Assembly (NCBI RefSeq): GCF_000002235.5
Contig: NW_022145597.1
Span: forward strand, 24,382,923-24,446,922
Source: Strongylocentrotus purpuratus
Taxonomy: Eukaryota > Echinodermata > Echinoidea > Camarodonta > Strongylocentrotidae
Length of the DNA: 64,000 nt
Direction: 5' to 3'
The notes beneath the pieces are model-generated. The model had not been told where the DNA came from. It saw only the letters and a list, made by a program, of their open reading frames with translations, and did no database searches. Numbering within the stretch: the first letter of the stretch is position 1; each line of letters begins with the position of its first letter. Made by a program: the position numbers and the translations under genes. Of the stretch, positions 22,263-42,920 are shown piece after piece.

Positions 22263-22815
22263 CCGGAAGCTCAGGGGTTTAAGGTTTTAATTTACGGTCA
22301 TATTAGCATTCAGGGGTCCGCCTTAGGGCCCTAGGCGGAGTCCAGGGGACAGAGCCCCGGAAGTTCAGGAGTTTTAGGCATTTAATTACGGTCAGATGAG
22401 CATTAATTTGATACCTAATGTTTACAGTGGCAGGTCACTAATTGGCTTGGGGTTCAGGGGGCGAAGCCCCGGAATCTCAAGGGTTTTAGGCACTCAATTA
22501 TGGTCAGATGAGTATCAAGGGGCCCGCTAAGGGCTCTTGGTTGGGTCCAGGGGGCAGAGCCCCCGTAGGCTCAGGGGTTTTAGGCGTTTAATTACGGTCA
22601 GATGAACATTTTTGATACCTTATTATTTGTGACACTGGCAGGATACTATTTGGCGTGGGGTCCAGGGGGCAGAGCCCCCAGAAATCAGGGGTTTTAGGCA
22701 TTAAATGACCGCCAGATGAGCATCTATGGGCCCGCCTTAGGACCCTAGGTGGAATCCAGGGGGCAGAGCCCTTGGGGTTTTAGGCATTTAATCATGGTCA
22801 GATGAGCATATTTTG
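22255..22815 (+). repeat. 'AGAGCCCC' dimer array, larger copy
   Basis: Five to six units of the type seen at 10925-11275, alternating between an A form (ending 'tgacactggcagg') and a B form (ending 'gggcccgccttagg'). Each has a GGGGGC-AGA-GCCCCC hairpin. It continues directly from the 109-bp satellite inside the hAT element. Confidence 0.85.
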
Positions 22816-22829
22816 GCATTTTTTTAGCG

Positions 22830-23268
22830 AGGACATGGGGGGGGGGGAGGCTAGGGCCTTTTGCCCCCCCCCCCCCTCCGATGCACAACTTGTTGGCGGG
22901 AAAATTGCAACTGATATCCCCCTTCTTTTCTTTTCTTCTTTCTCTTTTGTCCTTCCCTTTATCTCCTCTTTTTCTTTTTTCTTTCCCTTTCCTTCCTTCT
23001 CTTTCATTTTTTGATGGGGGGGGGGGGGGGGGGCGGGGGGAAGGGGGGTAGGGAGGCAACAGCCTGGGAGGCAAGTCTTTTTGCCGCCCCGCCCCCCGAT
23101 CTCCTTCTTCACTCTTTTCTTTTCTTCTTCCTCTTCTTTTTTCTCCCTTTCTCTCCTCTTTCCCTTCTTTTCCTTCTCTCTCTCCTTTTTTTTTTTTTTT
23201 TTTTTTGCGGGGGGGGGGGGGGGGGGGGGAGGGGGGGGGGGGGGGCAAAGGCCCGCTCGGCCCCCCCC
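22830..23268. repeat. Poly-G and polypyrimidine filler of the hAT element
   Basis: Alternating G runs (up to about 18), C runs, a T22 run and CT-rich segments. Opposing frames read Pro/Gly- or Lys/Glu-rich peptides that are low-complexity only. Confidence 0.8.
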
Positions 23269-24135
23269 CCTGGATCCGCGCCTGTCTATTTTGTTTTATT
23301 GATTTCGTCCATTTCTTTGTTTATTTATATCTCTACAAGTAAAACATTTGAAGAGCTATTTTCCGAAAGGAGCAAAATCTTTTGATAGCAAATGGAGATA
23401 ATGATATATATTTTCCTCTATTTACCTTGAACAAAATTATTAACCTAAATTACGTGGGAGATTATGAACACAATTGCATCTTTTAATAACAATTTTCCAT
23501 AGACACCTGAACAAAATCGGGTAAACAAAGATTTCTTCCTTAAGTTACACACAGGGATCTAGTGCCTCTTGAAAATAAGCTCTTTGTATGTACATAAACA
23601 AGCAATACAACATAATACTCCAGTTCGATATTTTGGAGAAAGATTATTAAGTCACAACTTATTTTTGTTTCTTTGAAAAGCTGATGGAGGCCTATGTATT
23701 GTATTCAAACGTAACAGGCATAGGATAGTTGAGGTGTTTTTGAAGGTTAGAATGTTATTAAGTTTGAAGTTTTGTTTATAACACCCTTCCAATTAATAAT
23801 GCACCTTCTAAGACTGGTTGTATTTTTTGGGAAAAAAAATATTGCTCTGGTCAGGGCCTTATATGCTTATATTTTAAAGCGTATCTGGTATGATAAGCAG
23901 GGCCGTAGCCAGAGTTGGGGGGGGGGGGGGGGGGGGAGGGGGGGGGGGCACATACATTTATTGATCGACCACCTGGGGAGGGGTCTAAAAAAGTTGGGGC
24001 ACGTGCAACTATCACCCCCCCCCCCCCAACCACGGATACAAATCACCCCTGCTGCATGTGCCTCCTTCAGGATTCTTGCAGACATACCCCACATGTACAG
24101 TATCATAATCAGCAAACCAAATCATTTAGCGCAAA

Positions 24136-24501
24136 TGAAAATATGGCAGCCGACAGCGCCAACTACGGGCAAGTGCTAATAATGTCAACCTCCGCCTTTT
24201 TCTCCTCCTACTCCATGATTCCTTATATACCTTTCATTCCTGCAATGCATCATTGCATGAAATTTGACCCTAAATTGTATACTGATGGTAATGTAAAACT
24301 CGTCTTCAATCCCATACCCCCTTCCCTTCTCTGGCCCTCAGTTTCCTCCTCTTTTGTTCTTGTTCTCCCTCTTCCTCCAAGTTCTTTTACTTCTTGGGCA
24401 AAATGCTGAAATTAAATACAAATACATTTACTGATCAACTTCCCCAGACTGTACCTATACTATAGTGGCTATGATGCAGGAGGACTACCAATTATAACCA
24501 G
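24136..24501 (-). repeat. Dispersed 370-400-bp repeat, copy A
   Basis: The minus strand matches 52744-53140 along its length, including 'tgcaatgatgcatt', 'ccatcagtat' and 'tagccactat' and a CT/GA-rich middle. Ends near 'ctggtta' on one side and 'gctgtc' on the other. No terminal repeats or coding sequence were recognised, so the class is unknown. Confidence 0.7.
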
Positions 24502-24589
24502 TGTATTGTTTCCTGAAACCATCAAAGTACATACAATTTAAACTTAATAGTTTTTAATACTCGTATTTCTAGTTTATTAAAGAGGAAAT

Positions 24590-25075
24590 AGTGCACCTGT
24601 CAAAGTAAAAGGGGCAATTATCATAGCGGAAAAGAGGTACTTCTCACTAAGGGGCAGTTTCAAAGTAAAAGGGGCGCCTTTCAAATTAGAATGGAGGCAT
24701 TTATCAGAGGTTAGTAGAAAGGGGCATTTATGAGAAATTGTAATGGCACTAACTACATAAATTAAAGGGGGCACTTATATATATGAGAAGGGAAAGGGCA
24801 CTTGTTAGAAAGAAAACGAGGCACCGTGTCAAAGTGATTTATCAGAGGTAAAAGGCAAGGCACTTCTCGCCAAAAGGGGCACTCATGAAAAGGGGAAAGG
24901 GACATTTATTAGGCCTACAGAGGGAAAGGGACACTGGTTAAAGTAGAATGGGCATCTCGTCCATAGATCAATTAGAATAGGGGGATCGACTATAAGAGGT
25001 GAAAAGGGGCACACTTATCTGAAGGAAAAGGGGGCACTTTTGGGGTACTCGAAAAAGTGGGGGCATTTTGCACCC
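24590..25075. repeat. Degenerate 'AAAGGGGCAC' minisatellite, locus 1
   Basis: A loose repeat of about 30-35 bp whose units read roughly 'aaaggggcacttatcagagg'. The closing phrase 'ggggtactc' is shared with 49890. The same family in both orientations fills 48030-48900 and 49380-49900. Confidence 0.75.
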
Positions 25076-25079
25076 CCTG

Positions 25080-25736
25080 GAGCACCGTCTCTTAATAACA
25101 AAATAAAAAAATACATCACAATTAATTAAAGATAGTTCGAGAGTGGATGTATATCATAAATTAGCCTTAGCCTATACAGGAAACACCAGAGAAGAAATTT
25201 GAATAAATTGACTATATGGTACACAAGAAAGAAAAACACAAATTGTGAAAGAGATTTTTTTTTTTTCTCAAAGAATCAATTAAACATTGGCTCATTTAAT
25301 GAATGAAAAAAACGAAAGAAAAAGGACGTGGAGAAAATAATGTAAGTCAAGGGGGAAAAAGAAGAAAATTTGGAGAAGGACATTATAATTGGGAATATTA
25401 TAATTATACTGGAGATGTATTTTTTAATGGCTCTCACAAAGCCAGTTATAGAAGCTATGATATCAACTTGACAGCTACGTTGTTTTCTTATTCGAGTTGT
25501 GGGTAGGGTATTCCATGGGTATTGTGACTTGTCAACATTTGGAAAGGTCGATAGCGATGACCTCATTCTTCACAATAAACAAAGCTCGCTTAACCCGTTT
25601 GCAAAACACTATGGGCTGGCCGTCAGCTGAACTAAAGACTGGTAACCTATCTGTATACTGAGAAAACGAGAGTCACAATGAATGGGGCATCGTTGTAGTA
25701 GTACAATCTTTTGTAATAACTTAATAGACTACGAAA
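25080..25736 (+). other. 5' flank of AMMECR1
   Basis: Non-coding. A run of AT-rich sequence up to about 25550 is followed by somewhat GC-richer DNA (about 25550-25736) that should hold the promoter and 5' leader. No clear TATA box was seen. Confidence 0.4.
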
Positions 25737-34313
<8,577 letters not shown>

Positions 34314-34839
34314 TGATAGCTTTCGATGCCATCGTCTCCAGGTGGCACCTAGTTGTCAACATTTTCATCCTCTTTTTATATGTGTATTTTTAACTGTCGT
34401 TTTGAAGATACCGTAGTTTTTTTTTTTAAAGATACCTTAGGGGTCATAGGGATAGTTAAGTGAGGGAGTGTCTAGGGATAGTTCAGTTTGGGAACGTCTT
34501 GTCAAGTATTGAATTTGTTTAAAATAAATGATGATGGGAAATAGTAGGAAAGTGGATTTCTGTGTTTAGCTAGATGGGGCAGACTGTAAAGTTTTCTTTT
34601 TTGTTCTTTGATATGTTTCATTCACAGCCGTGGTACATAATGTTGGGTCCCGAATAGACGTGTGCCTAAACAAATGAAAGCAAAGAGATATCCAAGACAG
34701 ACTAAACTGAACAAATAAATTTGGTTAGCCTTTGTTTGGAACCTATCCATGCAATGCTAAGAAATATTTTATTATACACTAAATATTGAAACTCAGGGTG
34801 CATGATACAGGTACTTGCCTTCCAGCTGGGCCTGGGCCT

Positions 34840-35112
34840 GGGCTAGTGATATGTCAGGTTGGGGCAAGCAGTTTGCATGTCCAGTTATATTTCCCTTCCC
34901 GACTGATGGGCTAGTGATATGTCAGGTTGGGGCAAGCAGTTTGCACGTCCAGTTATATTCCCTTTGCCCGACTGATGGGCTAGTGATATGTCAGGTTAGG
35001 ACAAGCAGATTGCATGTCCAGTTATATTTCCCCTCCGGACTGATGGGCTAGTGATATGTCAGGTTGGGGCAAGCAGGTTGCATGTCCATGTATATTCCTT
35101 TGCCCAACAGTT
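34840..35112 (+). repeat. 68-bp minisatellite, four copies
   Basis: The unit starts 'gggctagtgatatgtcaggt', continues 'ggcaagcag' and 'tccagttatat', and repeats at 34840, 34908, 34977 and 35045. Because 68 and 69 differ in frame, the open frame across it does not repeat its peptide cleanly. It lies about 530 bp past the AMMECR1 stop, so it may be in the 3' UTR. Confidence 0.9.
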
Positions 35113-38100
35113 GCAGGGCATTACCCCACCTCCCTCCCGTCCCCTCTCCAGCTTTTATTTGTGGAGGAAAAGTCAAACAAGTGTGGATTTTAAAGGCATA
35201 ATGTTTTTCTTTATGTATGCATACCAGCCAACTGTTCTCATTTTGGAGTACTGAATCCTTATTTTCCGGCCTTCAAACTTAAATGTTATGAATCCTAGAT
35301 TTCTCTCTTTCGTCTGAAACTTCTACAAGATAGCATACAGAATACACAGTTTTCCTGATTTTACTGTAAGAGAGATTCCCTACCAGTATTTCTCTGTTGT
35401 GGAATGTTGGCTGGCATGCATGCTCTGTCAGAAGAGAGAGTTTGTAATGTCAAAATGAAACAGTGATGAATGTCAGATAACATAAATGGTATCCTAACAA
35501 TATCAGCCATTTTGTTAAAAATAACAGGACTTCTCTTGATGTGAAAATGAATTCTTGATAAGGATGTCGATAGCCATCTTTGTGAAGTCGGCCTTCTTCC
35601 TACCTCACCTTTTTAGCAGTGCTCAAAGCTATTGCTTATATCAACTTGAGATTGTGCCAGTTTTCCATAAATCATAAAAAGTCATGAATGGTTAAAATGT
35701 AACCTCCATGGAAGGGCAGGACTTTGATATATATTATTGGGCTCCCATTTAGGAAGCCACGAGCAATTTGGGGTAAATGGCATATTCCTAAAATTGTGAA
35801 AAGATGTAAGTTAAAAATAAAAAAGACTGGCAACTTATGGGAATAATGAACTGCAGAATTGAGAGAATGGAGTTGATTTTTTTTCAACTGATTTTTTCCT
35901 TCATTTTTAGGCTATTTATCTTCATTTCATATTTTACATTTCTTTGAAGAAGTCAAAACATTTTTTTTTATGTGTGCACAATGAAAAGTTCTGAAGTTGT
36001 AAAAAGTTTGCATGTTTTATTTGGGTTGATGTGCATGTTTATGTGTGGTTGCTATGTAAATGCAATGCAAACCTTTTCAAGCCATGTGTCTATTTGGGGA
36101 AGGGCTTCTCAAGTGGACAATGTCATTTACAGATCAAATATGGAGGGGAACTTCCATCAATGAGAGCATTCTATTTACTGGTAAAGTCATTCGCCGTGAC
36201 CTCCGTTACACACAAGCTGTGTGTTGGCACAACCCCAGGGCTATCCCCCACAGCAGTCCTAGTTCATTGTAGAAAGCGGCCTGCTACTCCTACCATGACT
36301 CCTGTTACACGCAAGCTGATCTTGGCTACAGCAGTCCTACTTGCATTCTAGAAAGTGGCCTGTTACTCCCATCTTCTCAGCATGTCAAGGAGGACTAAGA
36401 TGAGATCATGGATTTCTTAGGATACCGTTTAAGAATTGAGACTAAATCTTCTGAACTCAGGCCCAGTGACCTCTGTGTTTCAGGATATCTTCAGGCTTCA
36501 TAGTGTACAAAATATATTGCAAGCTTCCTGCAAGGAGGCTGTTGCAGCCATTGACAATACATAGCTCTTACAGCGATTCTTACTGGAAGACGATATGGGG
36601 CATCAACATCCCAAGGTCTCTTGTCAGGCTCATTGAGCGAAAGCACCAGAATCCCCATATTTCAGGTTCGGCTTTGGTGTTATGTATTAGGAAAATCTAT
36701 CGCCATCTCCATAGGGCTAGCCTTAGAGATGCCCTTGCCAAGCTTGTAAGCTGAGGTCCACTGCGACTGTCTGTAACTCTGTATCAGGTACATCTGCTTA
36801 TGTCATATGATACATGTACACGTACATTGTATATCTTTGGCAAGTCTGAGTCACATACTGTATGTCAATTATATCATCTGTTTGGAGCCGTAAGGGTGTT
36901 GGCTCGTATCATATTATGCAGAGGCAACACCTTTCTGGCTCCAAAGAGACCATATGGTTGCAGACAGCTGTCCAGCCCATATGGCAAAATTCAGGTTAAC
37001 TGCGTAGGCTTTAACATGCGTCTTAAGACCAAACTAGGACTAGATTTTGAATTTTTGCGAAAGGATGAGATATGATATTATTTTTTTCCTTTCTGATTGA
37101 GGTTATTATTAAAAAAAAAATTTTAAGCATGTTTTCAGAATTTCAAAATGCAATTTCTTTGAAATCTAGTCATATTTTGGCTGTAAGAGATATGGTGACT
37201 CCATGACTTCCCTATGGAGTGGAGTAGGTCTGAAGGTGAACTTCTAATAATCATCCAAGCTTACTTTATCAAACTGATCTATGTCATCTCTGGTATTTCT
37301 TTTAATTTTTCATTTTTACCATGAATTCATAACTTCACCTAAACATTCCACAGAAAAAAGGCAAAGCGCTACTGTACAGATTATTTATCTATCTAGGAGA
37401 GTTTCACCCTTCCCACTTGTATTGCAGTGATCTATTTACTGGTGCTTTTTTGGCAAATTTTGATTCATGCTTTTGCAATCAGGGGTTCATATATTCTTTG
37501 CTCAGTGCTACCATATCTTTCAGAAGGCACTTTGGCTTTTCTCCATCCAGGACTGTAGCTGATTGTGTAGTTTAAATTGTCATTCGTTGTCTCAATTCTT
37601 AAACTTGTGCAACATTGTTAATGCAACACAAAATGTGAGATAATGTTTTTCTAATCATGGGATGTTTATGCCATCATTGTCGCACTGTTTTCTCAATGAA
37701 TAAATTGATGAGATTGCTTGTGTGGGACGGAAGGGGATGGATGGATGATGGGGAAAGTAACATTTTTCAAAATGGCATATTATTATTGAGATAAAGTGTA
37801 CAGTTGATTCTAAAACAGAAATAAAAACATTTTGGACATGTGCATTCAAGCATCCCTAGATTATGACCACATCAGCAAAATGCCAAAATCCATTACAGAA
37901 ATAAATCGGTACTATCTTTGTTAGACAAATATGGCATTGGATATGAAATATTAATTGGTAATGAAATGAAAGCCCAACAGTTAACGTCGATTCTGAATTA
38001 ATGGGGAGAGAACAACTTTGTATAGTTCTCTGAATATTGTACAAACTTTAGGTTTATATCCATTCTATGTCTTGCCCTTGTAAATATGAGTTTTTAGTTC

Positions 38101-38486
38101 ATTTTAGATAACATGCATGTTTTTTTTTAACATTCTAGTGTTTTTTCCTGATATTGGTACACTTTATAACAAAGAGTTGCCTTATTTCTTTACTTATGTT
38201 AGTCAATCTATACCTACGTGTGTTTGATATATATGTATTCTATGATTCTCACTGTTTTTCTATCACATTTTACACTCTGTTTACTAAATATTTGACTGTT
38301 GGTCGGTTGATGCAGTGCGTCTGAGTAACATTGGTATGTGGTTATGGGTCGTGTGTTCTTTTGACGTTGGATAAAAACACTAGTGATAGTTGGTCGTTTG
38401 ACCATTGGAATTCACCACTGTGGAGTAGATATACATGTATATTTTAATTTAATTTATTTCACCCACTTACGTAGCAGCAAGTATGC

Positions 38487-38548
38487 AAACTTATGAAGGA
38501 TAAAAGCAAACTTATGAAGGATAAAAGCAAACTTATGAAGGATAAAAG
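38487..38548 (+). repeat. 21-bp triplicate
   Basis: Three perfect or nearly perfect head-to-tail copies of 'gcaaacttatgaaggataaa'. No function suggested. Confidence 0.85.
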
Positions 38549-40009
38549 AACCTTTTTATCTTGATTTGAAGTTAAGAAGAGAAAGCAGTAATGACTCCTC
38601 AATGTGCATTATTGAACTCTATTTTTAATAATTTTAATTTATTTTGTTTAATCGATCAACATTGATTTTTAATTCTCCACAAGTTGAAAGTTTGATTTTA
38701 CAGGTTGAACCATCTAGAGGTCGTGATTTGTGTACTGTTTAAAGTAAGGTTGTGGTGTGACATGTACAGAGAAATGCCTCGTTCATACGTGCTGTTGTAA
38801 ACCGTCTAGAAGTCATGTGAAGGGATGAACATGAGTCGCTGAGTGCGAGAAAGGCCCTAGTCTATTCAATTCAAAAGTTCGAAATAGGAGAAATTAACTT
38901 AGTTTTTCGGCTTAGATAGGATACTTGGCCAACTTTGGTATTCAGTTGAATCTTTTGGGCTTCGGCTTAGAACTTTACTCTAAATTTAAGACAGCTCTCT
39001 AGCAGACTTAAGCAAAATATTTTGGATGCATTGTTTGGCAGGCATGATTTTGTCACAATGATTATCGGTACCGTATAAAGTGTTTTTAAGTAAAATGATC
39101 ATATGTGATCGAAATACGAGTCAAATACACTGTATTGTATGAACATATTACTTAGCCAAGTAAAATACTGACTTAATCCACATGCTTTATTGAATACAGG
39201 TATGGCTCGCGGTACTTGCATACTTCTGTGTTGAATAATTCATAAATGCAAAGTGTATTACACTTTACTTTCCCGCTGTGTTCTCACCAGGGCTCACGAC
39301 GATATTACCCATCACGTATGAACGAGGCTCCAGTTATTCAAGTATGTAGAGTTCATGATGTATGTATACGTGTGATTTTTCTATTCATGCACAATGTTAG
39401 GTAGGTACATTTAGATAGGTTTTTATGGAGAGTATAACCATTGTTACCATTATTATACGCTATTTTCAAGTGGACGAGGAGAGATAAACCAACGGATAAA
39501 CAAAAAATATGTTGATGTATTTACAGGATGTAGTTTGAGACAAAACATGATGATAAATGCATGGTTATAAAAACCGAAACTTTTCTTCTCTGCATTTTGT
39601 TTGATTTGTGTGTCCTTGCGACTATGACTCGTACTCCCAGTGTATTCCTTATCATCATAGGTACATACAAAATAAGGATCTATGTCAACTCAGTAAAAGA
39701 GATATCTCGCACTCATCAGAAAATCCAGGGCATTTATTAAACACAACAGAGCCTAATTGATCGTTATATGCCTGAATGAATATTTACATTGAGTACCGTA
39801 TGTTTATTAAAACATATTTTCCACAAATTATTTGATTAGAATGTGTACAATAGTAACTTACACTGTACAGAGGTAATGTGCCAAGTTGGTGGTTCCAAAT
39901 ATTCATATAACACATTCTAAACAATACCATACATCACGTCTATTCACAAAGCACAGCACACTTGAACTCCATTAGTTGTTGGTCGAGGATCAGCAAGGTA
40001 TTAAATGAC

Positions 40010-40240
40010 CCAATCTCTCTCTGTCTCTCTCTCCTACTTGCACTCTCTGTCTACATCTCTCTCTCTCCCACTATCTCTCTCCCACTTTCTCTGTCTATAA
40101 AATATTCTGACCCTATCTCTCTGTCTGTCTGTATCACTCTGTATCTGACTCGTACTCATCGTCTGTATCTCTCACTGTCTTTCCTTCTCTCTCCCACTCC
40201 CTGCATCTCTCTCTCTCTCTCTCTCTCTCTATATAAAACA
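40010..40240 (+). repeat. (CT)n microsatellite region
   Basis: About 230 bases of CTCT with interruptions such as 'gtctat' and two related 'ctctatataaaacattctgg' phrases near 40090 and 40225. The reading frame across it is Ser/Leu low-complexity. Confidence 0.85.
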
Positions 40241-40484
40241 TTCTGGCTCTCAACACATGATGTAATGAGCAACAAAGGATTCCAATATTTCTTTCAAAGA
40301 TATATTTATACCAAAAGTTACAACATCATCTGTACAAGTACTCCCTTTTGAAGAGAAATCCAGTTGCTGAATTATCTACAAATTTTTACAAAGGGTGTTC
40401 TATTTCTCATATTTAGTATGAGAAACACACCAACAACAAAAAATCAATTGAAATAAGTGAACATTATCCTGAGCAATATGCATA

Positions 40485-40638
40485 CAGGGCCCCATTTCAT
40501 AAAACTTGTAAGAAGTAATACAATATCAGTTATAAGCTAATCAAATTGTGGCATTTGATTGGGTGAGAGCAACTATCGGTACGTCATAGAAATTTAGCAT
40601 TTGTCAGTGATAACAAGTTTTATGAAATGCGGGCCCTG
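40485..40638. mobile_element. Palindromic MITE, copy 1
   Basis: Ends CAGGGCCCCATTTCATAAAA and its complement, then CTTGT inside. Flanks 'atgcata' and 'atgtata' could be a decayed 7-8-bp duplication. The same family occurs at about 41149-41298 and 42329-42467. Confidence 0.7.
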
Positions 40639-41148
40639 ATGTATACAATTACATGTAGACGTGAGAGTATTCACTGAATAAGTATAAGTACCGGTACAAG
40701 ACTATCCAAAGTTCAATACTACACATCAATGTATAGATTTCTCTTTTTTTGAAGAGCAAACCTCAACAAGTTATACATGTAATTCTGCATACAAATTGGC
40801 TTAACAATCCTATAGAGGTATTAAAAAAAATAATTAGTTTCATTTCTTCATCATACTAGTTACCCATCCAACCCCAGCCCCCCCCCCCCAAAAAAAAAAA
40901 AGTAATAATGATAATAATAATAATATTAATACTACACACTTGCTGAAAAACTTAAGCCTTGAATATTAAGATCCAGCCCTGCATGGACCTCCTTAATGTA
41001 ATTTTAGGCAGGGATGCTGTCTAGATTCGGAGGATAGGACACTGTCTGGGGAAACAGAGTGAGAGAACAGCTGCTGAGCGCTTTTACCCCAGCCATAACA
41101 ACTGCTTCTTACAGGCTTCTATAAGGCTTAAAGAGAAGGTTAACTCTT

Positions 41149-41298
41149 GGGCAGCTTTTAATAAAACCTGTTATCAATAACAAGTGCCATATTATTATAA
41201 CAAATTTGCTCTCAGCCAATCAAAAGCAACAATTTCAGTAACTTATATCATTTATTGCAACTTGTTATTGATAACAAAATTTATGAAACAGGGTCCTG
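41149..41298. mobile_element. Palindromic MITE, copy 2
   Basis: 'ttatcaataacaagtgcca' near the left and 'cttgttattgataacaaa' near the right are inverted. The right end 'tgaaacagggtcctg' is clear; the left end is eroded. Contains 'cagccaatcaaa' in the middle, as do the other copies. Confidence 0.65.
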
Positions 41299-42328
41299 GT
41301 CAAGCATAAAGTACGCATTGTGGAAGTGTCTGGAAAGATACTGGAAAAGGTCAACTATGTCAGCCTGTACATGTCAGTATTGGTATGTACTGTGGGGTTT
41401 CGGAGTCGTAGAAGTAATAAGAGATTGACTCCATCTCGATGAAAGTCACATGCACTGCACATGACTTTATGAAACTACAGTCACAAGTCACAAGTGGCAT
41501 TAAAATGTTGGTCCAAACACTTCAGCTATTCCTTGTCATAAATAAAATATGATGCCACATGAAGAGCCTCAAGGGATATGTTTTCTATGATATTCTCAAC
41601 AAAACTAACATGAAAATAATGAAAAAGCTCACAATTTATATTCATCTGTTTCAGAAAGTCAACCTTCTCTTCAAACACTGCTGCAGCCTAAAGGCAATCC
41701 CAAAACAGGAAATGAAATTATGCACAATCGAATCGAACATAAAGTCAATACTCAGATATTCAAATTTATATGTACCAAACAAAAGTCATTGTACTGTTGG
41801 AGTACTTTCTACTCCACATTCCCTGGCAAGCAAAATTAGTAATAAAATGAAAAGGAAATTTATCACATTTTCCGGTGCCTAGAAAAGAGCTAGAGAGGAG
41901 GTGATTGGGGGCATAATGTTTTCTTTTATACTCGATTTACACTTTAATAAGGTACGCAAGATATGTCTCTGATTTATGTTCTTATATTGAAATTGACTTG
42001 ATGTCAACACACTTTTCCTTTTCCCAGCTCGTTTTTTTTTTCTGTGAAGAAACATCCCCGCACTTGAATACATATAACTTGTCTAAACTCTAAACATATT
42101 CATTATATTGAAGACTGGAGAGGGCACCTGTTCGTTCACAACTTCATACATGACAAGATAAACTGCGTTAGATTCTCTTTTTATAATGACGTTAAGCATC
42201 CTTGCCTCGAGTGCCAATAGGCACAGCTGCTCATTTACCACACATGCTATTCTGCACAAATTAATAGGTGTCGATGGAAAGAAGGTTTGCATAACTACCC
42301 ATTTGCTAAATGACAACTCGTCCGACAC

Positions 42329-42467
42329 CAGGGTCCTGTTCCATTAAGCTTGTTATCAATAACAAAGCTAAATTCCTATGAAAAATTTGCTCTTGGCCAA
42401 TCAAATGCCACGATTTCAGCAGCTTGTAACTTGTTATTGATAAAAAGTTTTATGAAACAAGGCCCTG
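42329..42467. mobile_element. Palindromic MITE, copy 3
   Basis: Starts CAGGGTCCTGTTCCATTAAG and ends 'tatgaaacaaggccctg', with 'ttatcaataaca' inverted inside. It lies between the convergent AMMECR1 and CLNS1A genes, about 310 bp from the CLNS1A stop. Confidence 0.7.
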
Positions 42468-42777
42468 TACAGATCAATTTCATACCAGAAACATTTAGAT
42501 TACCTCGAATCCACTGCCATAACCATCCCATGAGAATGCAATGTGTCACTGGGAGATTGTTTCTATGGTACACGACAAGTTGATATTTTTGTATCTTTAA
42601 ACCCATAGAAAAGTGAGTACCTTCTGTTGTGAGCACCTTTTGTTGTGCGCAGCTACATGTGCTTTGTTTCATTCGACTTCACCGAATGTAAATAAAATGC
42701 ACAGCAGTTTCCCTGCATCATATTTGTAAACAAGCCTTAAATGTCAGCTTCAATAGGATGGAATGAATTGAACATTG

Positions 42778-42920
42778 TCAATGCTCTGGGCCCATATCTG
42801 CATCATCGAACTGCCCAGTATCCATGGCATCACCATTGCCTCCATCCGCTACGATCAACTCTATTCCAATCTCGGGATCCTCTTCTCCTCCTTCCTCCTC
42901 TCCTACCTCCTCATCCTCAT
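42778..42920 (-). CDS. CLNS1A: CLNS1A last exon
   Basis: Acceptor ttcttcag lies just above 42920; the stop is 42780-42778. Encodes an acidic run DEDEEVGEEEGGEEDPEIG and the conserved C-terminus DTGQFDDADMGPEH, the human equivalent being GQFEDADVDH. Confidence 0.9.

Larger units (their letters stand above)
20945..23284. mobile_element. 2.34-kb non-autonomous hAT-type element packed with satellite DNA
   Basis: The terminal repeats are perfect over 16 bp: CAGGCGCGGATCCAGG at 20945-20960 and its complement at 23269-23284. An exact 8-bp duplication TCTATTTT flanks it at 20937-20944 and 23285-23292. Both features are diagnostic of hAT superfamily transposition. Inside are a 109-bp satellite (21050-22262), an 'AGAGCCCC' dimer array (22255-22815) and poly-G/pyrimidine stretches (22830-23260). 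No transposase remnant is visible, so it must have been moved in trans. The perfect ends argue for a recent insertion. Confidence 0.85.
34314..39950 (+). other. AMMECR1 3' UTR and flank, no gene recognised
   Basis: AT-rich DNA with only short frames on either strand. It holds the 68-bp minisatellite (34840-35112), two imperfect 75-bp near-repeats at about 36200-36370 (sharing 'acacaagctg' and 'cagcagtccta') and a 21-bp triplicate at 38487-38548. The 3' UTR end cannot be placed. Confidence 0.4.

Noticed and set aside
22745-23385. Long Pro/Lys/Glu-rich and Phe/Leu-rich frames in opposite directions
   Set aside because: Low-complexity poly-G and polypyrimidine DNA inside the hAT element; no transposase motif.
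23772-24409. Frames of 135 and 164 residues near a G-run
   Set aside because: They cross a poly-G element and a dispersed repeat in reverse orientation; the peptide follows the repeat and not a gene.
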